Source: Anniella stebbinsi (lineage: Eukaryota > Chordata > Lepidosauria > Squamata > Anniellidae). Taken from it: a DNA stretch of 64,000 nucleotides. The stretch's first letter is position 1. The number at the start of each line of letters is the position of its first letter. A program made the position numbers and the translations under genes. Location of the stretch: assembly GCA_029215795.1 (NCBI GenBank), contig JARDYH010000001.1, positions 9,294,001 to 9,358,000 on the forward strand. The letters run 5' to 3'. Positions 14,023-24,560 of the stretch are shown in pieces. The notes below the pieces were generated by a model. It worked only from the letters and a program-made list of their open reading frames with translations, was not told the origin of the DNA and made no database searches.

Positions 14023-14525
14023 CAGGTAACCGTGGCTCAATGTTTTGCAGAGGAGGAGGAGCTGTGTTCATCCGTTGCAATAAAAACAAGAGCCTTGTGG
14101 CATCTTACAGACATTTTCAGGGGAGCATTTAAAATGCTAACATTTTAACTGTGACTCCCGGTGGGGAAAGGAAGAGCAAACCTAACACACTCTCTGGGAG
14201 ATTGTTTGTCCTCCTTGCACAAAAGCAAACTGGCAATGGAAATGAGACAATACTGTGACCCACATATCAGTTGCAAGAGCTTTCCTTTGTAGCCTCAGGG
14301 GGCTTCCAGGCAGACGGCTCCCAGTGCTACAAATATTATTTTTTTAAAAAAAAATGTGTGTGGATATTCCATCTTTTACTTCTTAGTGGATTTCTTTGTG
14401 TAAAGAAAAAAAAAGATGGAAGAAGCAGTGGGAAAACACAGGAGGGTTACAAGTGGCTGAAAGGAGCCCATCGTAATCCCGCAAGGAAGCTGGAAGTATA
14501 AACCCCAGTAAAGTTGTGGGATTTT

Positions 14526-14872
14526 AGGCTGCCTCTACAAGAGGTGTTTAAAGCTCTTTCAAGGTGCATTAAAAAATTTACCTCTACAAGAACGGAGCAC
14601 AAATCGGGCGTAGAGGCGCTTTAAACATCCAATTATGCGCATTATCGAATGCGCGTTAAATAGTGAGTTTTATTTTGCTCCGGCTGTTAAAGCGCATTTT
14701 GACTATGTGAACAAGCCATTCTCCACATGTCAACAGTTTAAATCGCGTTTCGGTCGTCCAGTAACGCGCTTCGCCACCTCTCGTACAGAGGTATTAAGCG
14801 TAAATGCGCTTCTGCGAATATGCGCATAATCACCTAATCAGGCGTAAAGGCAAATTCTTGTAGATGAGGCCT
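14526..14872. mobile_element. CpG-rich MITE, probably PIF/Harbinger type
   Basis: Inverted ends ggctgcctctacaag and cttgtagatgaggcc are flanked by TTA on both sides, the TWA target of PIF/Harbinger elements. The interior holds many GCGC/CGCG motifs. No transposase ORF. The superfamily is inferred. Confidence 0.7.
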
Positions 14873-15901
14873 TAGCCTCATGTGGAGAAGCCCTACGGTC
14901 CTCCTGACACATCAAGCAAGCTAGAAGTCTGGTTTTCTTTGAGCACGTGTTGAAGGGCAATGGGGAACATTGACAGGAGAGTTCACGTCCAAGGAGGTTT
15001 GTTTATAAACACCACTGAGCATCTTGGTCTCATCTTTGGATATCCTCCTCTATGGGGGCTTGTATCAACAGGGAAGCTGCCTTGTCTTTGCCTGACAATC
15101 ATATCACATGATTGGAGAGTGTGTCTCTGGGTCCCTATCTCTGTATGTGGCTGGCAGTACCATTTGGCCTTTAAGCAGAGTCCCTATGAGCAGCTCAATG
15201 TTCTGCTTCCATTCTTAAGCATCTATTAGCCCACAGAGTGGGTTGAGGTAGAGTGTCCCTCTCCTTTTTTGTCAGTGGAGCTGTCAGGATTCCTTCTCTG
15301 ACCTGGACCCCCTGAGCAACTCCTTAAGGATCTCTTACCTCCGTAAAAGTCCCACCTTCCTTCTTCTTACCCTGCTTTTCCCAGTAACTTGGAGTGTTGA
15401 TATGGGGTGAGTGATACTACAGACACTTGTGGCTTAACGCAACAATGAATTAAAACAACAAAATTGCAATAAAGGTATTTAGTCAATAGAGCTGAATGAT
15501 ACAAAAGGCATTAAAAGAAAATAATTGCAAAAATGCAAGTTCTTTTACCCTAAATTGCATCTAGACTTCTTCAAGCTGCTTCTTTCTGCTCCTTCTTTAT
15601 GGTCTGGTTCCCCCCTCCCTCTCTCTGGCTGGCTCTCTCCTTTTATCCCCTCTTTCCCCAAAGCTGAAAGTACTATTTCCATCTTAAAGAAATGAAACTC
15701 AACTGGAGAAATGAAACTTAACTGGGAGATGAATCTTAACTAGAGAATTGAAAAGACTCTTCTCAGGGATACTCCCCCTCACCAACAGAAACCCCCCAGG
15801 CCTCTAAGGCCTGATTTTATTACCTTACCTATGTAGGCCTCAAACCTTCTCATCTCCCAACTCTTTCTTTTAAAGTGGAACATCTTAACCAGGGACAATT
15901 T

Positions 15902-16569
15902 TAGGGTGACCAGATCGTCCGGGGTTTCCCGGTCCTAACCGGGAAAACTGGGGTGATCCGGGCCGACCGGGGGTGGGGGGGGCAGCAGGGACAAACAGGG
16001 GAAACAATGCCCGCGTGGAAGAGGCAGGAGAGGGCCGATTATGGGCTTGTTCCGCCGCCTCCACCGCCGGGCTCGTGCCACCGCCATGCCACCGAGCTCA
16101 TGGAGCCACCGCTGCCGCCGCTGAGCTCGTGGCGCCGCCGCCGCCAGGCTCGTGCTACTGCCACCAGTGCTGCAGGGCTCATGCCAGAGGCCGCGCGGAA
16201 GAGGCAGGAGAGGGCCGAATTCAGAAATGATGAAATCGGCTGTCTCCTGCCTCTTCTGTGTGGCATCTGGCCTCCTCGGGGTTTGTCGCGATGGCGATGC
16301 CCGCGCGGAAGAGGCAGGGGAAGCCGATTACATCACTTCCGGAATCAGCCCTCTTCCTCACAGCCTCTGGCACGAGACCTACAGTGGTGGCTGCGCGAGC
16401 CTGGCGGCGGCGGTGCAAACCTGGCAGCAGTGGCGGCACAAGCCTGGTGGCGGCAGAGGACCCAGTAGGTCCGGGCTGGGTTTTTTTGGGGGGGAGTGGC
16501 TTGTTGGGGGGGTTGTTTTGGGGGGGTGGGGGGGACCGGGATTTTGGTTTCCAAAATCTGGTCACCCTA
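15902..16569. mobile_element. GC-rich non-autonomous DNA transposon with TA target
   Basis: A perfect 12-bp TIR, GGGTGACCAGAT and ATCTGGTCACCC, has TA on each side, as in Tc1/mariner. The 668-bp body is very GC-rich with GCC-triplet stretches and a repeated gaggcaggagagggccga module. ORFs inside are low-complexity and not credible genes. Confidence 0.78.
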
Positions 16570-17352
16570 CAATTGTGAGACATCCAACTTAACAGAAGGC
16601 ACAAAATAGTCTTTACTTCCGGGAAAGAGCAGCAGTGATAACATTCTCCCTCCCCTCCCACAGCACACCAGCACCCTTTAAGCTTTAACCAGACTTTGGG
16701 AGATCCACCCATGGATCTGGATCATGTATAATTTGGCCCTCCTTGGTCCACACTATTCTGGGAGCAAGCCCAGATTCCAATGTGCTGCTGAAGCCCAGGG
16801 ACTGGGGTGAATGGTGACCTTGAGGTATTGGCTCTGTAGGATGGGCTGCCTTTTTCCCAACCTTGAAAGCACTCACACCACTTTCCCCAGAGGCACTTGG
16901 CAGCCCTGTTCACATCATGAAGCACTGCACAGATTTTGTTTTTAATGACCACAGCACTGTTCTCTGTGCTGACAATTACATTAAAAAAAAAAAAGGAGCA
17001 GAAAATTCCATCCCAAACCAGGAGAAAATGTGCAGCAAACTTGGATAGAAGGCAACAGGGCAGATTCCCTCATACACCTGATCCTCCACCTCTGATGCCC
17101 TTGCTTTCTCAATGCAGAGAAAGCATTTCTGCCTAAAGATCCCTTGATAATTGGCTCAATGTAATGTGTAAGGCTTGTAGGTTTTCATCATAAAATATTC
17201 CTCTGTATGCATCAGGTTTTCATTTTCTGGAACAGAATTTCTCTCCAGGCTTAAGGTTAAACTATTGGATACAGTTTATGTATTGCATTTGCGATACAAG
17301 CACAAAGAATTACCAAAGCAACCCTCCGCCCAGGTCAATAATTAAATACAGT

Positions 17353-17576
17353 GGCTGCATTCAGATAACACAATAATCAACTGGGGGGGGGGGGGGGGGA
17401 CAAACGTATTGACTATCATGTCGTCCGAATGCTGCCACAGTCAACTCAGTGCTGATCCTAATCCACACCATGGTTGATTATTTATTACCATGTTGTGTGG
17501 GGAGTACCCCCTAGATGAACAACTGTAAAGTTGATTATTACCCCACCATTGACTATCGTGTTGTCTGAATGCAGCC
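17353..17576. mobile_element. MITE, ggctgcattcagac family (copy 1)
   Basis: 224 bp with imperfect TIRs ggctgcattcaga...tctgaatgcagcc; AGT flanks both ends. Contains an 18-G run and ccatgttgtgtggggagtac. A close second copy is at 34486-34718. Confidence 0.78.
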
Positions 17577-17794
17577 AGTCAGTCATTCTCCCAACAAAAG
17601 TGTCTCTTGCATTTATTCAGAAGTAGGGGCCACTGAGTTCAATTGAATTTTTAGGGGAGAGAAGGGAAGCAAAATTCCTTATGACTGGAGAGTGTCCTTC
17701 ACTTAGGGCTTTTCTACATAAAGGACAAATCCCGCAGCCTTACCAGGGCTTCATCTTCTGGAGTCTTTGCAGATTCACAGTGTGGGCTTTCCAG

Positions 17795-17880
17795 ACGTAT
17801 CCGGTTGGCCACTGTTAACAAAATGCTAGACTATATGGGCCTTGGGTCTGACCCAGCACTACTTTTCTTACGCTCTTAGG
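17795..17880 (+). mobile_element. CR1 3' end fragment
   Basis: Short piece ggttggccactgttaacaaa, atgctagactatatgggcc and gacccagcactacttttctt, typical of CR1 tails. Confidence 0.55.
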
Positions 17881-19714
17881 ATCAGAGGGCAAGCATGATA
17901 TCAGGACCAATGTAAAACCCAAATCAGGTCCCAGGCAGTTTGGAAAATGTATAAACAGCACCTTGTGCGTGTTTCTGCTGAAAGGTGTGATGAATGCTTG
18001 TTGCAGTTGATTTATTTAATGCTATTTCATGGTGTTTTGCAAAAATGTAAGTACCTGGGAGTTTTCTCAGGAATTTTTGAATGCACCATTATGGGATTTC
18101 CTTCTGGAGATGAGAATTTTGGAGTTTCCACTATTTGTTTCCTATTCTCTTGTGGCTGAAAACACCAAAGTGGTGTGGGGTCACTAAAATATCTAACATG
18201 GCTGGCCTGTGTATGGTGTGTAACTACTTGGTTTTTGAAAGCAGAGCACCCAGGCAGGTTATTTTTTGAGCTTGAAATCTAGCATTTCTGACATCTTCTT
18301 ACTGGGATGTGTGCCTTTAGCATTTATTGTCTTGAGGCTATAAGCCAGGAAGGTCAAATAGCCACAGGGTGGCTGAATTTGGGCGGCACATTGCCTAGCC
18401 AAATCTTCCCTTGCATGGCTCTCTAGCATCCCTTCTGATTTGTAAACTGATCTGCAGACTGAATGCGTTCATTCTGCGCTCACAAATGTGCATCCAACAT
18501 GCGAGGCAGCTCTGACACCTATTGTAAAAGCAGGGGAACTGCAGCCAGAACCAACCTGGGATTTTTACGGCCTGAGCGAGACGAGATGCCCCCTCTAGTC
18601 CTTATGCAGAAGCCAACTGGACTGGCAGTTTCGATTTGAGTTCAGCACTGGACAATGAGCCACCTCCCTCCCTCTGGAGGCAGCAGGTCATCACTGCACT
18701 GGCCAGCTGCATGCTGCTCTCCCAAACGAATGCTGCAATGCAGCAGAAGTTCTGGCATTTCTGGCCTGGGTTGCTGGACTCTCTGCCACCTTGTCCGGTC
18801 AGAGGCCTTTCCCAATGGTGGTGTCTGTGATGGGGTGAGGCCAGCAACTACTAGGACACAGATTGAGAAGGATGGGAACAATCAGTTGGAATGGGGGGGG
18901 GGGGAGGTTTGCTGACTGCACGCAGGCCTTGGACAGCAGCCTCACCCATGGTGGGTTGTTGTCATGTTGAACACGAAGAGCGTTTTCTGCGCAGCACCTT
19001 ATTTTTCATGAACAAGCCATCCTACACACCCATGGCTTGTGGGTGGGTTCACATGTCACGCTAAGCCACCCTGAGAATAAGCCGCCATGGGTTGGTTGGT
19101 TGCTCGCTCACTAACCTGACAGACGATCAGGCACTCTGTGTCTTGCCATGACTTATTTCCCCCTTCACTCTCCCTTAGTCCTGCTGGCTCCCAGCATGTA
19201 TCCCAGGTGACTTTGTGGCAGAAACCGTTTCCTAGGTCCCTACGTCAGCACCCTTTCTGCAATCGGTCCTCTCAGGTTGCCGGCTCCCAAGGGAAACTCC
19301 CCCCTGTATCAGATCACCAAATGGAATTAATTTTCTGAGCTCTTATGAATATGGTAACACATTCAGAACCTTAAAAAAAAAACTTTCAGGGTCTTGCACT
19401 CTTCCGCAAGAGTGCAAGACTGCAGGTCTGCTATTTAGCCAAGCATATCAATATCCCCTCCATGTCAATGTCAATTTCATCTTCCACTTCAAGGCTTACC
19501 TTGCTGGCAAACACCTTTTTCTTAATGGCTGATTCATGTTCTACTGAAGTTAAAACAACCTTCCCTAAGACTTCTTCTTCCCTATGGCTGGCAGCTGCTT
19601 TCAGCACCCACCCCCCTTCATGCTTATCATTTCCCTCTACTTGTCTCTGTTGTGAAGTGTCACATACACATACGGGTTAACAGAGCAGCGAGTGGGTTGC
19701 TAAACATACACACG

Positions 19715-19922
19715 TGTCATGGCAAAGCAGTAAAACAACAGGGGAAATTGTGCAAATTTCAAGGCAGAGCAGTAAAACTACAGGGGGGAATTGCACTAAT
19801 CTCATGGCAAAGCTGTAAAACGGAAGAAAAACATGCAAATTTCAAGGTAGAGCAATAAAACTAAGGAGAGACCAAACTTCAAGGCAGAGCAGTAAAACTC
19901 AAGGGCAAATGATGCAAATTTC
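19715..19922. repeat. Minisatellite, about 45-bp unit, about five copies
   Basis: Repeats of the core tttcaaggcagagcagtaaa followed by actacagggg-like and gcaaatttc segments. Copies diverge, and the unit length varies from about 35 to 50 bp. Confidence 0.75.
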
Positions 19923-20284
19923 CTAGCTGCTGACATTCACTCCAGTGCATTTGCACAGGACTTTTTTTTTTAAATGCATTCAGGACATCCTCCGGTGTCC
20001 TTTCTTCTGGAGTTTTAGGAGCACATGATGGAAGGTACTGAGAATGGATAAGGAAGGATCGTGGCGGTACAAGCAAGAATGTGATGAGCAGAGCGGCAGG
20101 GGTTTTCAGCGCTCTGGCCAGCCAGGCAGATCTCTAGCCAGTCTCAACAACTCATGATGAAGTCGCCCTGCTGGGTTTGGATATCACCATTGGTACGAAC
20201 AACCCAAGAAGAATAAGATTTAAAATGTATTAAAATAATAAATAACCATTGGGGTTCAATCTTATATAAGAATACGTTAGTGTA

Positions 20285-21757
20285 AGGCTTATTATTATTA
20301 TTATTATTAATAATAATAATAAGTTTATTTCTTCCCACCTCTCCCTTTTGATCGAAGCGGGGAACAACATTAATACAATAACAATACAGATCAAATACAT
20401 AAATTAATTAGAACAGCATATAAAACAATCAACACATTTTAAAATTCTTGGTTTAAAGTTCATCTGGGTAGGCCTGCCGGAAGAGGCTAGTTTTCATAGC
20501 TGCCTTAAACTCAGAGTGTTAAATTTACGAATCTCCTCTGGCAGGCCATTCCAGAGTCTGGGGGCGACTGAAGAAAAGGTCCTCTGGGTAACAGTTGTCA
20601 GCCTTGTTTTGGCTGACTGTAGTAAATTCTTCCCAGAGGACCTGAGTGCGCGGACAGGACTGTATGGGAAAAGGCGATCCCGCAGGTATCCTGGACCCAA
20701 ACTATGTAGGGCTTTAAAGGTAATAACCAACACTTTGTACTTCGCCCGGAAACTAATTGGCAGCCAGTGAAGTGATTTTAAAGTTGGTGTAATATGGTCA
20801 TCCCTAGGTGTACCGATGACCAACCTGACTGCCATATTTTGAACTAGTTGAAGTTTCCGGACTAAGTACAATGATAGCCCTATGTACAGAGCATTGCAGA
20901 AGTCGAGCCTCAAAGTTACCAGCATGTGCACTACCATCTTTAGGTCTTCCAACTCTAGGAAAGGGTGCAGCTGGCGCAACAGCCGAAGGTAATAGTAGGC
21001 ACTCCTGGCCGTTGTGTCTATCTGGGCTGTCATTTGGAGCGACAGATCCAGGAGCACCCCCAAGCTGCGAACGCAGTCTTTCAGGGGGAGTGAAGCCCAT
21101 CCAAAACTGGTTGACACACCTCCAAACCCAGGTCAGAGCCCTTGACAGGAAGTGCCTCCGTCTTGTCTGGATTCAGCTTCAGTTTGTTTTTCCTCATCCA
21201 GCCCATTACCGCCTCCAAGCATTCTTTCAGAGGAGACACACTATCCTTAGCTGATGCTGTAATTGAAGGCACAGAGAAATATATTTGGGTGTCATCAACA
21301 TACCAATAGCACCCCGCCCCATAGCTCCAGATGATCTCTCCCAGCAGTTTCAAGTAGATATTAAAGAGCATTGAGGATAGGATGGCACCTTGTGGTATGC
21401 CACACAACAGCTCCTTTTTTGAGGAACAACTATCCCCAAGCATCACCATCTGGAACCTACCCGAGAGGTTGGACCGGAACCATTGGAGCACAGTGCCCCC
21501 GATTCCCAAACCCCTCAGGTGTTCCAGAAGGATACCGTGGTTGATGGCATCGAAAGCCGCTGAGAGATCTAAAAGTACCAGCAAGAACACACTCCCCCTA
21601 TCAATACTCAAGCGTAGATCATCCACTAAGGCAACCATAGCAGTCTCAACTCCGTATCTTGCTCTGAAGCCAGTTTGAAATGGGTCTAGAAAATCTGTAT
21701 CATCCAAGACCGCTTTGAGTTGGAAGGCAACTGGCCTCTCGATCACCTTGCCCAATT
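20285..21757 (-). mobile_element. L2-like non-LTR retrotransposon, 5'-truncated, with reverse-transcriptase relic
   Basis: Two minus-strand frames overlap at 21081-21117. The upstream one (21755-21081) has reverse-transcriptase blocks DLSAAFDAINHGIL, GIPQGAILSSMLFNIYL and the active-site box YVDD. The downstream one (21117-20494) has the C-terminal segment with LDFCNALYIGL and LKSLHWLPI. The shift between frames shows it is broken and inactive. The 3' end finishes in (ATT)n. The clade assignment (L2, related to CR1) rests on the motif wording; I could not compare it to a database. Confidence 0.85.
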
Positions 21758-22494
21758 ATTAAGGTCCAGAGAGAGCTTTTTTAAAAGAGATTTACCAGAC
21801 TGATTCTGCTTATTTTTGTTTTAAACTGAGCTTAAGCAGTCTAGATGTGCAGGAAATTTCAAAGAAGTTCAAAGCTCCAGCTTTAATAGCTCAACAGTAT
21901 GTTTCCAAGCCCTGGCCAGGAGCCTGAGAAAGGGAACTACGCTCCCACATAGTTCCGTGCCACGCAGGGAGAAAAACGCAAAGGCAGGAATGGAGAGGCG
22001 GCCTTGGGCTTTGTGCATTGAGCCTACTCTTGGAGCTGCCATATTGGCCACAGAAATGGTGGTGGAGGGGGAGGTGAATGTTTTGAGGTGGCAACAGACA
22101 AGGCAAAGAAGCAGCCCTAGGAAAAGCCAGGCTTTAAATTGTGAGGGAAGAGGGAAGGAGGTAAGCTTGAGGCCTGAGGGGAAGAAGCCAATGTCATTCA
22201 GTGGCAATAGGTGTGAGGAAGTGAGGGCCAAATGTCCTCAGTTGAGTTGAAGGAAAGTAACCTCCATACAGCTTCAGGAGGACTGACATAGCAGGAGTCA
22301 AGGAACGGTATGCTTCATCCTCAGACTATTAGCAGCCATGGCGACATAGGCTTTACACTATAGATAAGACAGATAGATAATTATATTTGCCCATACTAAT
22401 CCCTTCCCTTCCTCATTACCTCTATTACACTGTAATCTGTTTGTGGGCAGGGACCAGTATAATCTTGCCTAGTGGCCTATTTTCTAAAACACTG

Positions 22495-22623
22495 TTAGAC
22501 AACTAGTGACCCTCCAGTTCTTTTGGCCTACAACTCCCAGCATACCTCACCATTGACTATGCAAGCTAGGGCTCATAAGAGTTGTAGGCCAAAACACGTG
22601 GAGGGCACAAGTTTCCCACCCAC
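22495..22623. mobile_element. hAT-like fold-back MITE (caacttgtggccctcc family)
   Basis: Arms ggcctacaactcccagcat and agagttgtaggccaaaac, with ggagggcacaagtttcccac at the right end. This is a common fold-back family, with further copies in this window. Confidence 0.65.
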
Positions 22624-22639
22624 GTTGTAACATATACAT

Positions 22640-22800
22640 TTACAGTGCAGTCTAATACAAGAAACTCCACTGATTTCAGTAAGCCTTACTACCAGGCAAG
22701 CATGCATACAATTGCAGCCCTATTACACACTTACCTGGAGGAAGTCCCATTGAACTCTGTGGAGCTTTCTTCTGAGCCGACATGTACAGAATTGTATTGT
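22640..22800. repeat. Short palindromic repeat (gcaatcctat...agtaagtccc type)
   Basis: Inverted arms around cacttacctggaggaagtcc. Degraded relatives occur at 23633-23700, 41640-41710 and 50848-50945. Confidence 0.5.
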
Positions 22801-22805
22801 AGGTT

Positions 22806-23525
22806 TGTTTATTTTTGTTGCTGTTGTTGTTATTATTAACATTTATATACTGCCCCATAGCCAAAGCTCCCTGGATGGTTTACTAAAATTAAAACTTTGG
22901 ACGTTAAAAATCGATATACAAAATTTTAAAACATAAAGGCATAAAAACAGACAACATATAAAACAATATACATTTAAAACAACTGTGAACACTCATCTAG
23001 GCCAAATATAGTTCTGGGGTCAATTAAAAACTAAGCATATGCTGTTAAATGCCTGGGAGAAAAGTCTTGACCTGGCACAGAAAAGATAACAATGTTGGCG
23101 CTAGGCAGGCCTCGTCGGGAAGATCATTGCACAATTGGGGGGCCACCACTGAGAAGGCCCTTTCCCTTGTTGCCATCCTCTGAGCTCTCCTTAGAGTAGG
23201 CACCCGGGGGAGGACCTTAGATGTTGAACGTAGTGTACGGGTAGGATCATATCGGGAGAGGCGTTCTGTCAGGTATTGTGGTCCCAAGCCATGTAAGTCT
23301 TTATAGGTTAAAACCTACACCTTGAATCGGGCTTGGAAACATACAGACAAGCCAATGCAAGCGGGCCACCTCTTGGTCCTCGGTATTAATCTGGCTGCCA
23401 CATTTTGCACAAGCAGCAGCTTCCGAACCGTCTTCAAAGGCAGCCCCACGTAGAGTGTATTGCAGTAATCTAACTTGGAGGTTACCAGAGCGTAGACACA
23501 AGACTTTTGTTTTGCTTAGTTCAAC
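22806..23525 (-). mobile_element. L2-like LINE 3' part
   Basis: The minus strand encodes fragments such as MGPQYLTERLSRYDPTRTLR and FSVVAPQLCNDLPDEA, homologous to the C-terminus of the element at 20.3-21.8 kb. The 3' tail is (TTG/TTA)n on the plus strand at 22806-22838. Degraded. Confidence 0.8.
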
Positions 23526-24488
23526 AAGGTAACACACTTATCTCCACTGGAAGTTAATTTTGTCTCAAACATTCCCCCACCCAAAGACTATTTGAAAATT
23601 GCTGGGGGTCTCACAGGACCTCTTACAGAGCAGTCCTATGGATGTCTGCTGAGAAGTAAGCTCCATCAAGTTCAACAGGCTCAACTGGAATGCAGTCCCT
23701 GAGTGCTTCTCCGAAATTCAACACCCCAATGTACACTTAAGTCTGACTATAATAAATAATGATGGTGCTTAATAAGGAGGAGAAGCATAATAGTCACAGG
23801 AGGATGAGAAACAAACTAACATACGGCAACACTAAGGCTCCAGTCCCTATGCACACTTCCTTAAGAGTAACAACAGGGGGACTCATTTACTTCAGCAGGA
23901 TCAGCCTGTTTCATGTCACCCACAGCAACGGCCCCGCCCAGAGGCGTGGCTACTCTTCCCTCGCCGGCCAATACGGAGAGGGCCCCGGAAGAAACCGACA
24001 CCTCCTGTAGAGACTTCTTAAGAGAGGCTTCCACCCGGGATGGCTTCGCCTTCCCCACCCCTCTCCCCTTGGTATCGTCCAGAATCCTTCGCTTGGCGTC
24101 GCCGCCCACTCTCCCCCTCTGCTCTTTCTATAGTGGTATCGCCCCTTCTCTCAAAGGCACCGCCTCCCCCCGCCTTGTAGTCGCGCGGTAGTACAGCCCA
24201 ATGTGATTCGGCTGAACCTAGTGCCGCCTCGCAACACCCCCCCCCCCACACACACACAGTGGTGCGGTCCGGCATTGCCCAGCAGCCGCCGCCGCCGCCG
24301 CTACCACCGTGAAGGCCGGGGCTTGTACGTCCGCCTGATTGCTTGCTTCCCTCCCGCTCCCCCCCCCATTGTTGAAGGCGAAGTGGTAGAGGCCGCTATC
24401 GCTCGGGGAGCCGCTCGAAGCCAGCCGCCGCCGCCGCCGCCGCCTTGTGTCCCCCCTCACTCGCCTCGCTCCTTCCCTGGGCCGGTGT

Positions 24489-24503
24489 ATGAGTGATTTA
24501 TAA
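24489..24503 (+). other. Upstream ORF (four codons) in the UBE2A leader
   Basis: ATG AGT GAT TTA TAA lies 13 nt before the UBE2A start codon. If transcription begins upstream of it, it would be a minimal uORF ending just before the main start. Its position in the 5' UTR is inferred. Confidence 0.5.
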
Positions 24504-24516
24504 CCGCGAGCCCGCG

Positions 24517-24560
24517 ATGTCCACGCCCGCCCGGAGGCGCCTCATGCGGGACTTCAAGAG
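24517..24560 (+). CDS. UBE2A: UBE2A coding exon 1
   Basis: Encodes [14 protein letters not shown] plus two bases of Arg15. The donor gtaacg starts at 24561. It sits in a CpG island, followed by a 325-bp first intron. Confidence 0.97.

Larger units (their letters stand above)
1..23899. other. Intergenic repeat mosaic upstream of UBE2A
   Basis: No exon with recognisable homology was found on either strand. The longer ORFs are inside transposons or simple repeats. Identifiable elements are listed separately. Stretches 1-2150, 6200-8630, 9700-10050, 11000-12050, 12780-13990, 14880-15900, 17590-19700 and 21760-22490 show nothing I can name. 7900-8770 is rich in A and T runs and looks UTR-like, but no coding exon adjoins it. 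Confidence 0.6.

Noticed and set aside
15953..16468. 171-residue plus-strand ORF, with others overlapping in several frames
   Set aside because: It lies wholly in the GC-rich transposon. Low-complexity Pro/Arg/Gly composition and open frames on both strands are expected from GC content.
19715..19922. CRISPR-like array
   Set aside because: Repeats are degenerate, spacers are not unique or of constant length, and the genome is vertebrate. It is a minisatellite.
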